NCBI GenBank assembly: GCA_027422505.1
Contig: JAPQWV010000001.1
Coordinates: 8,556,001 to 8,620,000, forward strand
Length of the DNA stretch: 64,000 bases
From: Craterostigma plantagineum
Lineage: Eukaryota; Streptophyta; Magnoliopsida; Lamiales; Linderniaceae
Direction of reading: 5' to 3'
Shown: piece after piece, positions 22,970 to 33,925 of the stretch
Layout of the letters: each line of letters opens with the position of its first letter
How positions within the stretch are numbered: the first letter of the stretch is position 1
Notes under the pieces: generated by a model
Seen by the model: the letters and a program-made list of their open reading frames with translations, nothing else
Database searches by the model: none
What the model was told of the DNA's origin: nothing
Translations under genes and position numbers: made by a program

Positions 22970-23403
22970 ATCTCAAGAACCGTTGAGCCTTCAGCGCAGA
23001 GATTCGCGGAATACGATTCAAAGTAGTTTTTCCCGAAAAAGTGAACACTTCTTCTTCGGGCAGTTGAAATTTTACGACCTTCTTGTTGCAATCTATGATG
23101 GCTCCGTATGTCGAAAGCCAATCCATCCCAAAAGTAACATCATAGTCGTTCATTGGGATCACAATCAGGTCGACTCTCAGATCTCTACCCTCAATATTAA
23201 CGGAGCATCCTTCCAGCATTTGGTTAGTGCGCGTTGGACCACCGTGTGGTAAAGTAACTATGTAATTGCATTCAGATAAGGTAGGAGAGATTCCCACATT
23301 TTCCACATACTTGGCCGACACGAACGAATGTGTGGCCCCAGAGTCAATTAACACAGAATGCCGAAAATTGACCTCATTCAGGAAAACTGATAGGGATTCC
23401 ATC
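22970..23403 (-). pseudogene. Gypsy retropepsin fragment
   Basis: Minus-strand translation gives a Ty3/gypsy aspartic protease: LIDSGATHSFVSAKYV with the DSGA active site, DLIVIPMNDYDVTFGMDWLS, and ISALKAQRFLRSGCESYLVF. It parallels the protease at 36695-37413 of the chromovirus. Both ends are abrupt: it joins a truncated family A LTR near 23403 and unassigned sequence near 22970. The 125 bp between 22845 and 22970 has no clear assignment. No complete protease would be made. Confidence 0.8.
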
Positions 23404-24356
23404 AGACCTCTTATTTAGCGATAGCAGGAGGACAGGTAGGTGGATCATCCATCTACAATACGTAAACACATTTATGTGTTTCCATGTGATTATGTGATTT
23501 ACGTATTTTACGTGTTCTCCGTACGTTTCATGTGAATCATGTTTTTATGTGTTATTGCGATTATGTGCATGGCACGTGCATATCACGTGAGGGCAAAAGA
23601 TGATTTCCACCGTATTGAGACGGTGATGATTCGAGATGTTGGTACGTGGGGTAGATTGAGAATATTTGTGACCGGTTGGGCTCACAGGATTCCTGACGGA
23701 GACAGACGTGATCGATCTGTCTACTCGGACGTGGTCGGTTCGAGGTGCACACCGCCAGAAGGGATACGGGTGTTATCACCCATGATATATATATATATAT
23801 GGATACGGGCGTTATCGCCCATGACTTATGGATACGGGTTTAACCACCTATGACATTGGATTCGGGTGTGATCACGTGACCACCCACGATATTTATTGCG
23901 CGCGTGAGCCTAAGCTAGGGCCCTGTGTTGTGTGAAATAAGAATTGTGGGAAAAGAAAGAGTGTGCATTAAATCATGTTGCGAGATATTGGGATTGGGGT
24001 TGAGTGCCCACTTGCATACATGCATTTTATTCACCTACTGGGCAAATCGCTCAGTGTTTACGTGTTGTAGGTACTTAGTTTGACGCTGACGCGCGTCGAG
24101 ACTGAGGCGGCTGGTGGCGGTGCTCCACGGAATTTTGAGGGCGGGGCGGTACATGGATGAAGACCTGGCAGCGGCGTTAGGGTTCTTGGTCATTTTGACT
24201 TTTAGGGCTACGGCATATGTATAGTCTTGACTATGTAGACGGTATTTTGTTGTAATATATTTTATTTTAGGAAAAAGTTTTTGTTAGACGGGCCTTCCGC
24301 GGCTTACGTTGCGGAAATCCGCCACTAACCTTAATTAGAAAACGAGGGTCGCCACA
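23404..24356 (+). repeat. LTR family A, truncated 3' part
   Basis: Begins in mid-LTR at CTTATTTAGCGATAGCAGGA (matching 50080-50098 in reverse) and runs to AAAACGAGGGTCGCCACA, the family 3' end. Roughly the first 1.7 kb of the LTR is missing. It holds the intron-like segment 23436-24070, with arms TCTACAATACGTAAACAC (23452-23469) and GTGTTTACGTGTTGTAGG (24054-24071), the stem ACTGGGC/GCTCAGT at 24037-24055, and hairpin units near 23762-23880. Confidence 0.8.
23762..23880 (+). repeat. Hairpin repeat units with paired changes
   Basis: Units start GGATACGGG or GGATTCGGG and end CCCATGA or similar. GGGTGTTATCACCC and GGGCGTTATCGCCC differ at both partners of one base pair, so the stem is kept. 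Two further, more diverged units follow, and an (AT)n run separates the first two. Confidence 0.7.
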
Positions 24357-24387
24357 GCTGGCTTACTTACGGGACTCGGGTATTACA
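24357..24387 (-). repeat. 31-bp remnant of chromovirus 3' LTR
   Basis: ACGGGACTCGGGTATTACA at 24369-24387, the reverse complement of a TGTAATACCCGAGTCCCG LTR start, directly abutting the polypurine tract. The remainder of this LTR is displaced by the plus-strand family A fragment. Confidence 0.7.
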
Positions 24388-24397
24388 TCCTCCCCTT
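24388..24397 (-). other. Polypurine tract of the chromovirus
   Basis: TCCTCCCCTT on the plus strand, AAGGGGAGGA on the coding strand, immediately upstream of the 3' LTR start. Confidence 0.8.
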
Positions 24398-24420
24398 AAA
24401 AGGGATTTGTCCCCGAAATC

Positions 24421-24883
24421 AGGCGGGGAGAAATAGCTCAGGGTAGTGATTCCTCATATCATCTTCCCCTTCCCAGGTAGCTTCCTCCGTGGACTGATTC
24501 TGCCATAATAGCTTGACTAACGGGATTTCCTTGTTTCGCAATCGCTTTACGTCATACATCAAAATTTATACTGGTCTTTCCTCATAACTTAGATATGGCC
24601 TGAGGTGTTGGTGTAGAACTTTATCACTCAACTTGTGGCTGGGATCTACGACGTACTTCTGTAGCGTCAATATGTGAAACACATCATGCACTTGCGCTAA
24701 GGAATTCGGTAATTCCAGTTGATAGGCAACTTCTCCAACTTTCTTTAGTATTCGAAATGGTCCTATGTAGCTTGGGCTCAACTTTCCCTTCTTCCCGAAC
24801 CGTTTTACGCCTTTCATAGGGGATACTTTCAGGAATACATAATCATCTACGTGGAACTCTAATGGTCTGTGTAGCTTTTCCAT
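24421..24883 (-). pseudogene. pol: Chromovirus integrase C-terminus and chromodomain
   Basis: Minus-strand reading gives LEFHVDDYVFLKVSPMKG, RFGKKGKLSPSYIGPF and DVFHILTLQKYVVDPSH, the GPY/F-type integrase tail of Tekay/Del chromoviruses. After a stop near 24566 the frame continues as KEIPLVKLLWQN and EEATWEGEDDMRNHYPELF, a group II chromodomain-like module that in this family directs insertion to marked chromatin. The internal stop shows the polyprotein is defective. Confidence 0.85.
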
Positions 24884-25640
24884 CTGCTTTGAGCAGTTCG
24901 CATTCTTTCTCGTACTTTCGATATAGCTTCCGTCATTTCTTGTACTAGGTCAGGGCCTAGTTTCGCTCGTTCTCCAACTTCATCCCAATGGATGGGAGCT
25001 CTACACTTGCGCCCGTATAAGGCCTCGTATGGAGCGATTCCAATTGTCGCATGATAGCTGTTGTTATAAGGAGAATTCAATCAACGGAAGGTATCGGCTC
25101 CAATTTCCGTTGAAGTCGAGTACGCGGGCACTCAACATGTCCTCCAATGTCTGGATGGTTCGTTCAGACTGCCCGTCAGTTTGGTTCCCATGGCCTTCTG
25201 TAGGCTCATCCCGAATTTAGATAGAAATCTCGAATCACGGTTGGAAATGATTAAAATTGGGACTCCGTGGAGTCGTACTATCTCTTGCACATACAACTCA
25301 GCATATCGTTCCAAAGAGAAGGTCGAGCTGATTGGCAGAAAGTGGGCAGACTTGGTCAATCGATAAATGATGACCCATATAGCGTCGTGACCTTTCACAG
25401 TTTTCGGTAAGTCGACGACGAAGTCCATCGTAATATGGTCACATTTCCCTTCGGGTACTGGCAAGGGTTGTGAAGTCCCCGCCGGTCGTTGGTGTTCCGC
25501 CTTTATTTGCTGGCATGTCAGGCACTGGCTTACAGCGTCGCGATTTCTCTTTTCATCCCTGGCCACCAATAATTGCATCGTAGGTCTCTATACATCTTCA
25601 TCGCTCCGGGGTGAATTGAGTAAACCGTGGTATGCGCTTC
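24859..25640 (-). pseudogene. pol: Chromovirus integrase core
   Basis: Three overlapping frames together cover integrase: the zinc-finger end QCLTCQQIKAEHQRP, the first catalytic Asp in CDHITMDFVVDLP, the second in [15 protein letters not shown], and ATIGIAPYEALYGRKCRAPI near the C-terminus. The region that should carry the catalytic Glu is out of frame around 25132-25170. At least three frame breaks, so inactive. Confidence 0.85.
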
Positions 25641-25642
25641 CG

Positions 25643-26262
25643 TCATGATCGTATTCCGAAGTTCCGTGTCATTGGGAACGGATATTCAATTCTGTAGTAC
25701 AGGCTTCCATCTTCTCGTACCTCATAGTCTGATGGCCTTTGTTCTGATGGTGTTTCTTTCACTTTCAAGTATAGTTCATCGTTTTCTTGCACCTTCGTGA
25801 TTTCCTCCATCAAAGTTGATCGGAGAGTTAATGCCGGTAGCCTTATTTCGGTTTCGTCCATCGGTATTATTTCCACTTCGAGTCGTTGTAAACTCACAGT
25901 CGCGGCTTAACGCGTCTGCGACTACACTTGCCTTTCCAGGATGATAGCTAATTACACAGTCATAATCTTTGACTAGTTCGAGCCACGGTCTCTGCCTCAT
26001 CTTCAACTCTTTCTGTGTGAAGAAGTATTTCAAACTCTTGTGGTCTGTGAAGATTTCACATCGCTCTCCATATAATTAGTGCCTCCAAATCTTGAGAGCG
26101 AAAACCACAAATCGTGCGTCGAGTAGTTCTTTTCATATTCCTTGAGCTACCGTGAAACGTATACAACTACGTTTCCATTCTGCATTAGGACACATCTTAA
26201 GCCATTCTTTTATGCGTCGCAATAAACAGAAAATCCTCCGGTCCCCATGGGTATCGTTAATA
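25643..26262 (-). pseudogene. pol: Chromovirus RNase H and connection
   Basis: The C-terminal RNase H signature [20 protein letters not shown], then [20 protein letters not shown], reads at 25890-26033. The upstream half (26034-26262) is degraded with stops. The following spacer leads into the integrase zinc finger. Confidence 0.75.
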
Positions 26263-26886
26263 CTAGGCCGAAGTAAGCCGTTTCTTCAATTCTTGGTAAC
26301 TCTGTTCACATGCATCATCCCATTGGAATGGAGTGTTCTTCTTTGTCAGCTTCGTTAGGGTTGATGCGATCTTTGAGAAGTCCTTGATGAACTTCCTGTA
26401 GTATCCAGCTAGGCCAAGAAAACTCGTTACTTTAGTTACGTTCGTCGGTTGAGGCCAATTATTAATAGCATCAATCTTACTGGGATCAATGGAAATTCCA
26501 GCTCCTGATATCACATGTCCAAGAAATGCGACTTGATCGAGCCAGAACTCGCATTTCTTAAATTTTGCATACAATTGCTTCTCCCGTAGTATCTCCAAGA
26601 CAATCCTCAATTGCTGCTCATGCTCTTTCTTTGCCTTCGAGTAGATTAGAATGTCATCAGTAAATACAATGACGAATTTGTCCAGGAATGGCTTGAACAC
26701 ACGGTTCATTAAGTCCATGAACGCCGCTGGTGCATTAGTCAGCCCGAGGCATGACTAGGAATTCGTAATGCCTGTAGCGAGTACTAAAGGCAGTATTTGG
26801 GATATCCTCTGTTCGAATCTTCAACTGGTGATACCCCGATCGCAAGTCTATTTTAGTAAATACAGTCGCACATTGCAGCTGATCAA
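26263..26886 (-). pseudogene. pol: Chromovirus reverse transcriptase, C-terminal part
   Basis: Frames 26263-26718 and 26735-26886 give [40 protein letters not shown] (the catalytic box is FTDD, unusual for the FIDD of the family), [16 protein letters not shown] and [17 protein letters not shown] frameshift separates the two frames near 26727. The domain is interrupted at 26886 by a copia insertion with target duplication ATAGA and continues upstream at 36465. Confidence 0.9.
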
Positions 26887-26891
26887 ATAGA

Positions 26892-28850
26892 TGTTGGGAA
26901 TCCCTGAGGGTTCCCAGACCCATGCTCCTTGAACGGCGGTATTTTAAAACTTTACGGGGTTCCACGCCTATCCAAGATCGCTCGGCTACAAACACGAGAA
27001 CGTAGTGACATAAAGAGATAAGAGATCAACCATGATACCTTACTAAAATATCTCGACGATGGCTACCTTCGAATCCTTCGAATTCCTGAGACGTAGTGCC
27101 CCTCTCATACGCCAAAAGCACACGATCGGGATGCCATCTTTGCACAAGATCATCACGCCGCCACCTCACTAACGTCACAACTGTTCTTGCAAGTGCGGCT
27201 AGGCTAACAACGAGCTGCTTGCTGCCCCCGAGAGAGAGTGCGAGAGAGAAAGTGGTGAGAGGAGAAAACTCTTAGTTTTTCCTCCCTTTAGCTTTTATTT
27301 CTAAAATTGTGCTTCTCCCCTTTCTAGGATCTCAAAATCCCTATTATAGTACTATTTAGAAATGGCCAAAAATAGGTTGAGGTGGTGGGAGAAAAATCCT
27401 CACACCTCCCCTTTTACCAAGTCTTCGTTTTTCCAAGTACCGAATTCAAAATTCAAACTTTAAATTTAATTAATTAAATATCCAATATCTTAATTAATTA
27501 AAAACCATATTAGTATATTTTAAATATATAATATCCAATATAAATATATTTAATAATTTTCGAAGTTTTATCTAATCAAATTCTAATTATTTCTATAAGA
27601 CAATAATAAAGATCTAAATCTAATTTAAATCATATACTAAATATTCAATATCAAATATTTTATTTCAAAAATATATCGTGAGGTGAAAATACCATTTTAT
27701 CCCTCACTAGTCAAACTTAGTTTTTTCGGCCAATCAGGGTTTTGGCCAAGCCCCAAACCCTAATGTCTCAATCTAGGACCTAGCCTTGTCTCTCTCTCTC
27801 TCTCTCTCATGATGACGTTGTGTCGGTTGCCCTTTTTAATCCCGACTCTCTTGGTTCGTCTCAACCGGCCTAGGAAGTATCTAGGAGTTCGATATTCACA
27901 TGGCCAGCCCTGTGGTACCGAACAGATACCAGGTTGACTACGAATTTGATCTAATTATAATCCATGAACCAACTGTAGATTTTCGTCATACGAATAAACC
28001 TTTTACGTTTGTCCCGGTGGAGTGAAAGTCCTGCATAGTCAAACTTACAGAACTTGACTCTATGTCGTTTATGTCGGTGAAAATACCTAAACTGCCCTCC
28101 ACGACTATCGCGAGTCAGCTATATGCTCTCGCCAGAGACTTGGATAAATTCCCGCACATTAAACTTGCCATATGACGTTAACCTCAAATTTATTCGAGAC
28201 CGTAAATCCTGCTCCGCGGTTCAACCGGAAATCACTTCGAAAAGTCAAGACCGCATTTCGCCGCTGACCCATGCCATCGACAAGACGGGCCTAGCAAACT
28301 AGTGACAAGTCAAGACCTCAAGACCAACCCCAAGTTAACCCTTTCGATCTAAGGTTCACGCATACTACTACAGTCAATCGATCGATCAAGAACAATCCAA
28401 GCGTGTGATCGTTCGATTACGAGTCAGTGTCCAAATACAGATAATCCCCTGATTCATCTTGTATCGTTGTCACGGGCTCCCACTTCCCAAGTGAACGGTT
28501 GGCACAACCGTTTTGGTCCCATCGACAAACAAGTCATACTTGTCGATCCAGTCACCCTACTAGAGACTTAGACCAGCGGACTAATTTTAATTTTGGAGTA
28601 TCTCAGCTTACTGGTGCCCCTCTCTGTCCTCACAGAATCAATAACTGAACTGCCAATATTTGGGTTTTACTAATTTGTCTTATCCACCCAAACTGCAAGG
28701 TGAAATCTTTAGACTAATTAATAATTTGCCTTTTAATTTATTTATCCAATAATTAGAAGTAATCAAATTACATCACTAAACACTACACAATTACCAAATT
28801 GCCCTCGTACTCTCAGACCTCGTACGGCATCTAGGGCGTATACCTCAACA
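26892..28850 (-). repeat. 3' LTR of nested copia element
   Basis: Spans TGTTGGGAATCCC to ACCTCAACA, flanked by ATAGA at 26887-26891, repeated at 36460-36464 on the far side of the element. Homologous in layout to the LTR at 55132-56626 (same TGTTGGG edge and CGACTCT..GGTT..ACTCAA..CGGC blocks). A CT microsatellite lies near 27789-27809. 1959 bp. Confidence 0.9.
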
Positions 28851-28861
28851 ATCTCCCACTT
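28851..28861 (-). other. Polypurine tract of nested copia element
   Basis: ATCTCCCACTT on the plus strand, AAGTGGGAGAT on the coding strand, next to the 3' LTR. Confidence 0.85.
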
Positions 28862-28889
28862 GCGCCAATGCCACGCGCTATGATCTTTT

Positions 28890-30130
28890 AATCCCGTTGA
28901 TCGAGGTGTCGATCAACCACTGCCTGTGGAGTGTCTTTGTGAACGGGTCTGCTGCATTCTTTGCAGAGGCGATTTTCTGCATGGCTATCCAGCCATTTTC
29001 AACAAACCCACGTCACACGTGGTATTTTCTCTCTAAATGTTTGGACTTACTGTAGCACGTGCTTCCTTAGCTTGTGCGATTGCCCCGATGTTGTCGCACC
29101 ATAATGGCAGCGGGTGATCCACTATGCTAGGTACCACTTATAGTTCCTTCAAGAACTTGGATATCCAAACAGCCTCCTTGCCACCTTCTGAAGCTGCGAT
29201 GTACTCCGCCTCAGTGGTGGAATCAGCAGTCATGCTTTGCTTGGAACTTGTCCAAGACATTGCGCCACCATTGAGCGTAATGACAAAACCCAAAGTAGCT
29301 TTTCGGTAATCTACATCTGATTGGAAGTCCGAATCTGTATATCCATCTACTTCTAATTTTCCAGCGCCATTTACCATCAAGTCCTTAGTCCGTCTACGGT
29401 ACTTTAGGACTGTCTTTACCACCGCCCAATGATCCTTACCAGGCTAGCTTGAAACCTACTAACGACGCTCACAGAGTACGCTCACATAGGGCACTCCACT
29501 CATCTCTTATCTCTGTACCTCATTCTGAGGGGACATAGCCTTTGAGAGATGAATCCCATGCCTCATAGGTAGGAACCATTTCTTATAGTGGTCCATCTTA
29601 AACCTTTTAAGGACTTCATCTAAGTAAAGGGCCTGGGACAAGCCTATTGACCCTTTCGCCCTATCTCTAAAGAGGCGAATTCCTAGATTATAGGTCGCTT
29701 CTCCAGGTCTTTTATAGAGAATTCGGTCAAAAGCCAAGCTTCGACTTCTGAGAGCATCCCAATGTCGTTTCCTATCAAAAGGATATCATCTACAATACTA
29801 GAAATGACACCTTACTCCCACTAGCCTTTCTGTAAACACAGGGCTCATTTTCATTCTTTATGAATCCTAGTTCTTAACCACTTTATTAAACCGAAGATTC
29901 CAACTCCTTGAAGCCTGTTTCAGTCCATAAATGGACCGATTCAACTTGCACACTATTCGAGCATCTGCTTCTGACGTAAAACCTTTGGGCTGCTCCATAT
30001 AGATCTCCTCCTGGATGAATCCATTCAGGAAAGCGATCTTTACGTCCATCTGCCAGATCTCATAGTCAAGGTGTGCTGCTATCGCAAGCATGATTCGAAT
30101 GGACTTTATTATTGCGACAGGTGATCAGGT
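28890..30130 (-). pseudogene. pol: Nested copia RNase H and reverse transcriptase
   Basis: RNase H is readable at 29138-29422 (VDGYTDSDFQSDVDYRKA, SKQSMTADSTTEAEYIAASE). The reverse transcriptase follows upstream in pieces at 29507-29737 (GEATYNLGIRLFRDRAKG, LSQALYLDEVLKRF) and 29867-30091 (QMDVKIAFLNGFIQEEIYME, LNRSIYGLKQASRSW). The YVDD segment around 29740-29860 is corrupted. Closest in style to Tnt1-94-type copia. Multiple stops and shifts mean no enzyme. Confidence 0.85.
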
Positions 30131-30350
30131 TCCTCATAGTCAATTCCCTCTTTCTGACTATACCCTTTCGCTACAAACCTAGTCGTAGGCAGTTGGTCTA
30201 ATCTTTTTCTTTTAGATCCTTTTATTGCCAGTTGGTCTAAAACCATTAGGCAGGTCTACAATAGTCCAAGCCAGGTTGGTCTGCATCGAGTCCATTTCGG
30301 CCTGCATAGCCTCAAGCCACTTGAGGGAATCCGTACCAACAATTTTCTAG

Positions 30351-30465
30351 TCGTAGGTGACGGGATTGTCCCTGACGCATCCCTCAGTCGCAGCATCCCC
30401 ATGCTCGACTTAGGTGATGGGATCGTCCCCGACGCATCCCTCACTCGCAGCATGCATGCTCGACG
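30351..30465. repeat. Imperfect 66-bp duplication in the pol linker
   Basis: The block TAGGTGACGGGATTGTCCCTGACGC, reaching to CATGCTCGAC, is followed by a diverged copy, TAGGTGATGGGATCGTCCCCG onward. It lies between integrase and reverse transcriptase of the nested copia element. Confidence 0.8.
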
Positions 30466-30590
30466 TGTATCATACCATATCTCTCAGGCATATGAGATAT
30501 CCTACTGGACCTGCGCAATTGCGGCTGAGCCGGGTTTTCTGGAACGTCGTCTAACGACTCTAGAATAAGAGACAATTCGTGCACTAACTC

Positions 30591-31460
30591 TCATAGAGTT
30601 ATTTCTCGTCCTTTACCACCATCGCCTACGAATTCTTCCTCCAAGAAAGTAGCGCGCAAAGTGACAAACACCATGTGTTCGTCTGGGACGTAGAAGTAAT
30701 ACCTCATTGAGTCCTCGTGGTATCCGACGAATCTTGCCATTAATGATCTCAATTCAAGCTTATCTGCCATCAACGGTTTCACAAAGGCGGGGCAAGCCCA
30801 GACCGTCATGTGATTCAAACTCACCTTACGGTTATGCCAATCCTCATAAGGAATCATATCGGTAGAGCGGGTAGGTATCCTGTTAAGGACATAGGCCGTT
30901 GTCTCTATGGCATATCCCCACATCAAATTGGGGAGATCTGTGTAACTCATCATCGACCGAACTATATCTAAAAGCGTTCGGTTTCTCCGTTCGGCCACGC
31001 CATTCAATTGCGGCGTACCTGGCGAGAAAACTGTGTGATGATGCCATTTTCTCTAAGAAATGCATCAAACTCAAGGCTCATGTACTCGCCGCCTCGATCT
31101 CATCGAACGACTTTAATGACCTTGCCAGTTTGCTTCTCCACTAACGTTTTATACTCTTTGAACATTTCAAGAGCTTCGAACTTCTGTCTGATCAAATAGA
31201 CATTCTCGTAGCGGGAGTATCGTCCGTGAACGTTATGAAATGGCGGCAATTACCTTGGGCTGTTACTTTAAATGGTCCACATACGTCAGTGTGGATCAAA
31301 TCCAACACTTCTCTGGCCCTAGTAAAAGTCCCTGTGAAGGGCGACTTGGTCATTTTCTCTAAGATGCAAGACTAACAGGTAGGAATCGGGCATGTTCGCA
31401 CTGTGCTAATTAATCTGTCCTTTTCCATCTGTTCAATCTTCGCTTCTGCTGCGTGACCTA
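30591..31460 (-). pseudogene. pol: Nested copia integrase
   Basis: 30591-31007 gives the integrase C-terminal part: NGVAERRNRTLLDIVRSMMS, which includes the catalytic-Glu region, then TAYVLNRIPTRSTDMIPYEDW and ARFVGYHEDSMRYYFY. Upstream, in broken frames to 31460, are KMTKSPFTGTFTRAREVLDL, IHTDVCGPF (first Asp) and HLRLGHAAEAKIEQMEKD with the zinc-finger histidines. Several stops. Confidence 0.85.
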
Positions 31461-31639
31461 GTCGTAGGTGCCAGATGTATCAGTCGTTTGACCTAGTCGA
31501 TGATTTGGTGATTGCACTTACAGTTTTTACATTGTCTTTTAAGTTGACGTAATATAAACAATTTATTAACGTCGCACTTCCAACTTTTTTATTTCTAAAA
31601 TAAATATGGCAAACATTATCAATGAATCAAAACTCATAA

Positions 31640-32215
31640 CCCAGTGTACTCAAAACAGGAATCGAAACAATGTTTTTAAGCCCCTTGGGCAAAACCAAAA
31701 CGTCAGAAAGTTCTAAACAACTTAATGACGATAAGACTAAGGTCTTCGATCCCACGTGTGTAGCTGTACGCTATGTCCACAACCTACGTTGATCGAGACC
31801 TCGCCAGCTCGAAGCTTCCTACTTCGTTCTAGACCTTGGTTCAAAATACAAATGTGGGAACTAGCCCCTGAGTCAAGTATCCACGAAGTAGAATCGCAGA
31901 ACAATTAGCTTCAAAACTAATCATTTACCAGCGGCGTGGGACGCCTCCAGCTTCGGAAAGTCACGCTTCCAATGGCCCAACTGCTGGCAATGGAGGTACT
32001 TATCCGTGGACTTTGCACCCGACCTCTCGACCTTCTTGGTCATTGCCTTCTTGGCGACTCTACCCTTAGCCACGCCTGTCTTGTTCGACTTCTTCGATCC
32101 CTTGGACCTAGAAGTCGCAACAAGCATGTAGGCATACACCTTTGCTGAATCTTCAATCCAGTCCACCTAGTTCAGTCCCACCGAACAATATTCCTCCAAG
32201 AGTGTGAATAATAGG
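31640..32215 (-). pseudogene. gag: Nested copia Gag C-terminus and protease
   Basis: 31921-32166 encodes a lysine-rich segment and a zinc-knuckle-like YLHCQQLGHWKRDF, in which the first and last CCHC cysteines are Tyr and Phe. Downstream a protease motif WILDSGASSHICI is readable in another frame near 31850-31885. Upstream, 32167-32210 reads the Gag start VDW after a stop and then jumps into IEDSAKVYAYML, showing that most of the capsid region is deleted. Confidence 0.75.
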
Positions 32216-32477
32216 TGTTGGTCCCGATTGCACCAAACAAGGAATCAAAGAGGCTTTGATGGAATGAAAAAGGGAGAGGTTCTCACCTTCAAGTGTGTGT
32301 ATTGTGTGAAAAAGTGGGTTGGTAAAACCTTATATACCACATTAACCCTAGGTATATTAAGGCCCAAACACTAAATATTAACTCATTACATTCTAGTCCA
32401 AAGCCCAAGCTAAAGGATAATTACAAAATTAATCCCAAGACTTAAACTATTGACACAATCTATTAAATATCCTAACA
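32216..32477 (-). mobile_element. Small solo LTR inserted in the copia gag start
   Basis: TGTTGGTCCCGATTG to ATATCCTAACA, 262 bp, with matching 5-bp flanks ATAGG at 32211-32215 and 32478-32482. Without it the flanking gag reading TNLLFTLLEEYCSVG is continuous, which confirms the insertion. The element's minus-strand start TGTTAGGATAT and ATTAAGGCCCAA block suit a copia-type or TRIM LTR. Confidence 0.9.
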
Positions 32478-32482
32478 ATAGG

Positions 32483-33912
32483 TTTGTCATCGTAACTAAT
32501 AGAGAAGAAAATAAAACAGCAGAAAATATACAGATAGTTGGGATTTATAGTGTTTAATCTGACTAAATTAGGACTTTAAATTTTCGTCTGACTCCCACTA
32601 TGTTTCTCGAAACCCTTTCTTCCGTTAGGTATTTCGGAACCTTGTTGAATGGTTTCATAGTGGCGTTGAGTTCCCCGCGCGACAACAAACAAGCCTCAAC
32701 TTAACAGCTTATTGGCTCGTTTGGTTAGCCGAGGTTGTGTCCCACACGTTGCTGTCACACAGAAGATTCAATGTCTTCGTCTCAGCCAGGGTCCCTCAGC
32801 CGTAACTCGAAACATGTTGGGAATGACTGTCCAAGAGCAACCTATCAACGTCATGCTCACCTTCCACTTTTCCGTTAACTTCATCCCCCCGTAGGATAAC
32901 TCTTTGTTAGGGTGAAAAGTGGTCGGTGAGCGGCAATTCATTATTGCATCCAAACCTGTTCACACAAAGGCGAGGGTTTTTGCGCCGTAACTCGGTCAAC
33001 CGCAACCGTACCCCTAAGTCGTACCATTTTTGGACTTGGTAGAAGACAGAAGACTAGCCCCTTTACTCACTTGATATTAAAGGTCTAACCTCGGGAAAAT
33101 CCTCACAGTAATAACACGAGCACATTATGCACATTATCACGTTCGAAACCAACACGAACATAATTGACTTTAATAGTAAACCTAGTTTCAACCTATTTAA
33201 GTAAACGTGAAAGATCGGGGACATCTCTAGTTCTACGTATTTGAGCTTTGCTCGAACGGGCGCCTCGGTTACCAGCTCGTTCATTCTGGTTACTCTCGAT
33301 CGACACTCGTACGGCCGTTATAACAAAACTACATTAGCCTATGACGGGTAATCTATCCATAATAAAACCGCCCATCTTATCTAATAAAACTATTATGTAC
33401 AACCCGTGGGGACCTTGTCACTCTTAATATATCACCCGGCAAAAACAAAACCTAATCCCCAATCAATCACCACGTTATTCAAATAACATGCATCACGACA
33501 AATTTAACACATTTCCGAGCCGAAATTGAATTTTAGCTTTTAAATTGGCTGGGCCTAGCCTTATGTATATTGGGTGGTAGGATGGGCTGGACCAGGCCTT
33601 TCGGGCCTGTGTCGGGGATGCTTGCGCCATGCGTGCCGCCAACCCGTGCCGCGCGCACCATGCGGCCAGCCTCGATCCACGCGCGCTCTTTGTCTAGCGC
33701 TGCTCGCACCCATGCGCGCGGTCATACCTACTTTCCATGCATCTACGCACGGCTTTCCCGAGCACCGCGCGCACCAACGCACGTGGCCCGTGCCTCTCGA
33801 GCCGCATGCCCCGCATGCGGTCAGCCCTATGCACAGCGCGACATGCGCACTGCTAAGGCTTTCGGGATTTTCGTGGTCTTTTTGTCATAGTCCCGTGACT
33901 AACCGAGCCTAT
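32483..33912 (-). mobile_element. Nested copia 5' leader
   Basis: About 1.4 kb between the gag start and the primer binding site, non-coding and partly alignable with the leader at 60559-61624 (GACTCCCACTATGTTTCTCG against GACTACCACTATTTTTCTCG). The portion 33590-33850 is strikingly GC-rich (CGCGCGCAC, GCGCGGTCAT), so long open frames there (33574-33981) are a composition effect. Confidence 0.7.
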
Positions 33913-33915
33913 GTC

Positions 33916-33925
33916 TCTGATACCA
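33916..33925 (-). other. Primer binding site of nested copia element
   Basis: TCTGATACCA on the plus strand, TGGTATCAGA on the coding strand, touching the 5' LTR. Confidence 0.85.
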
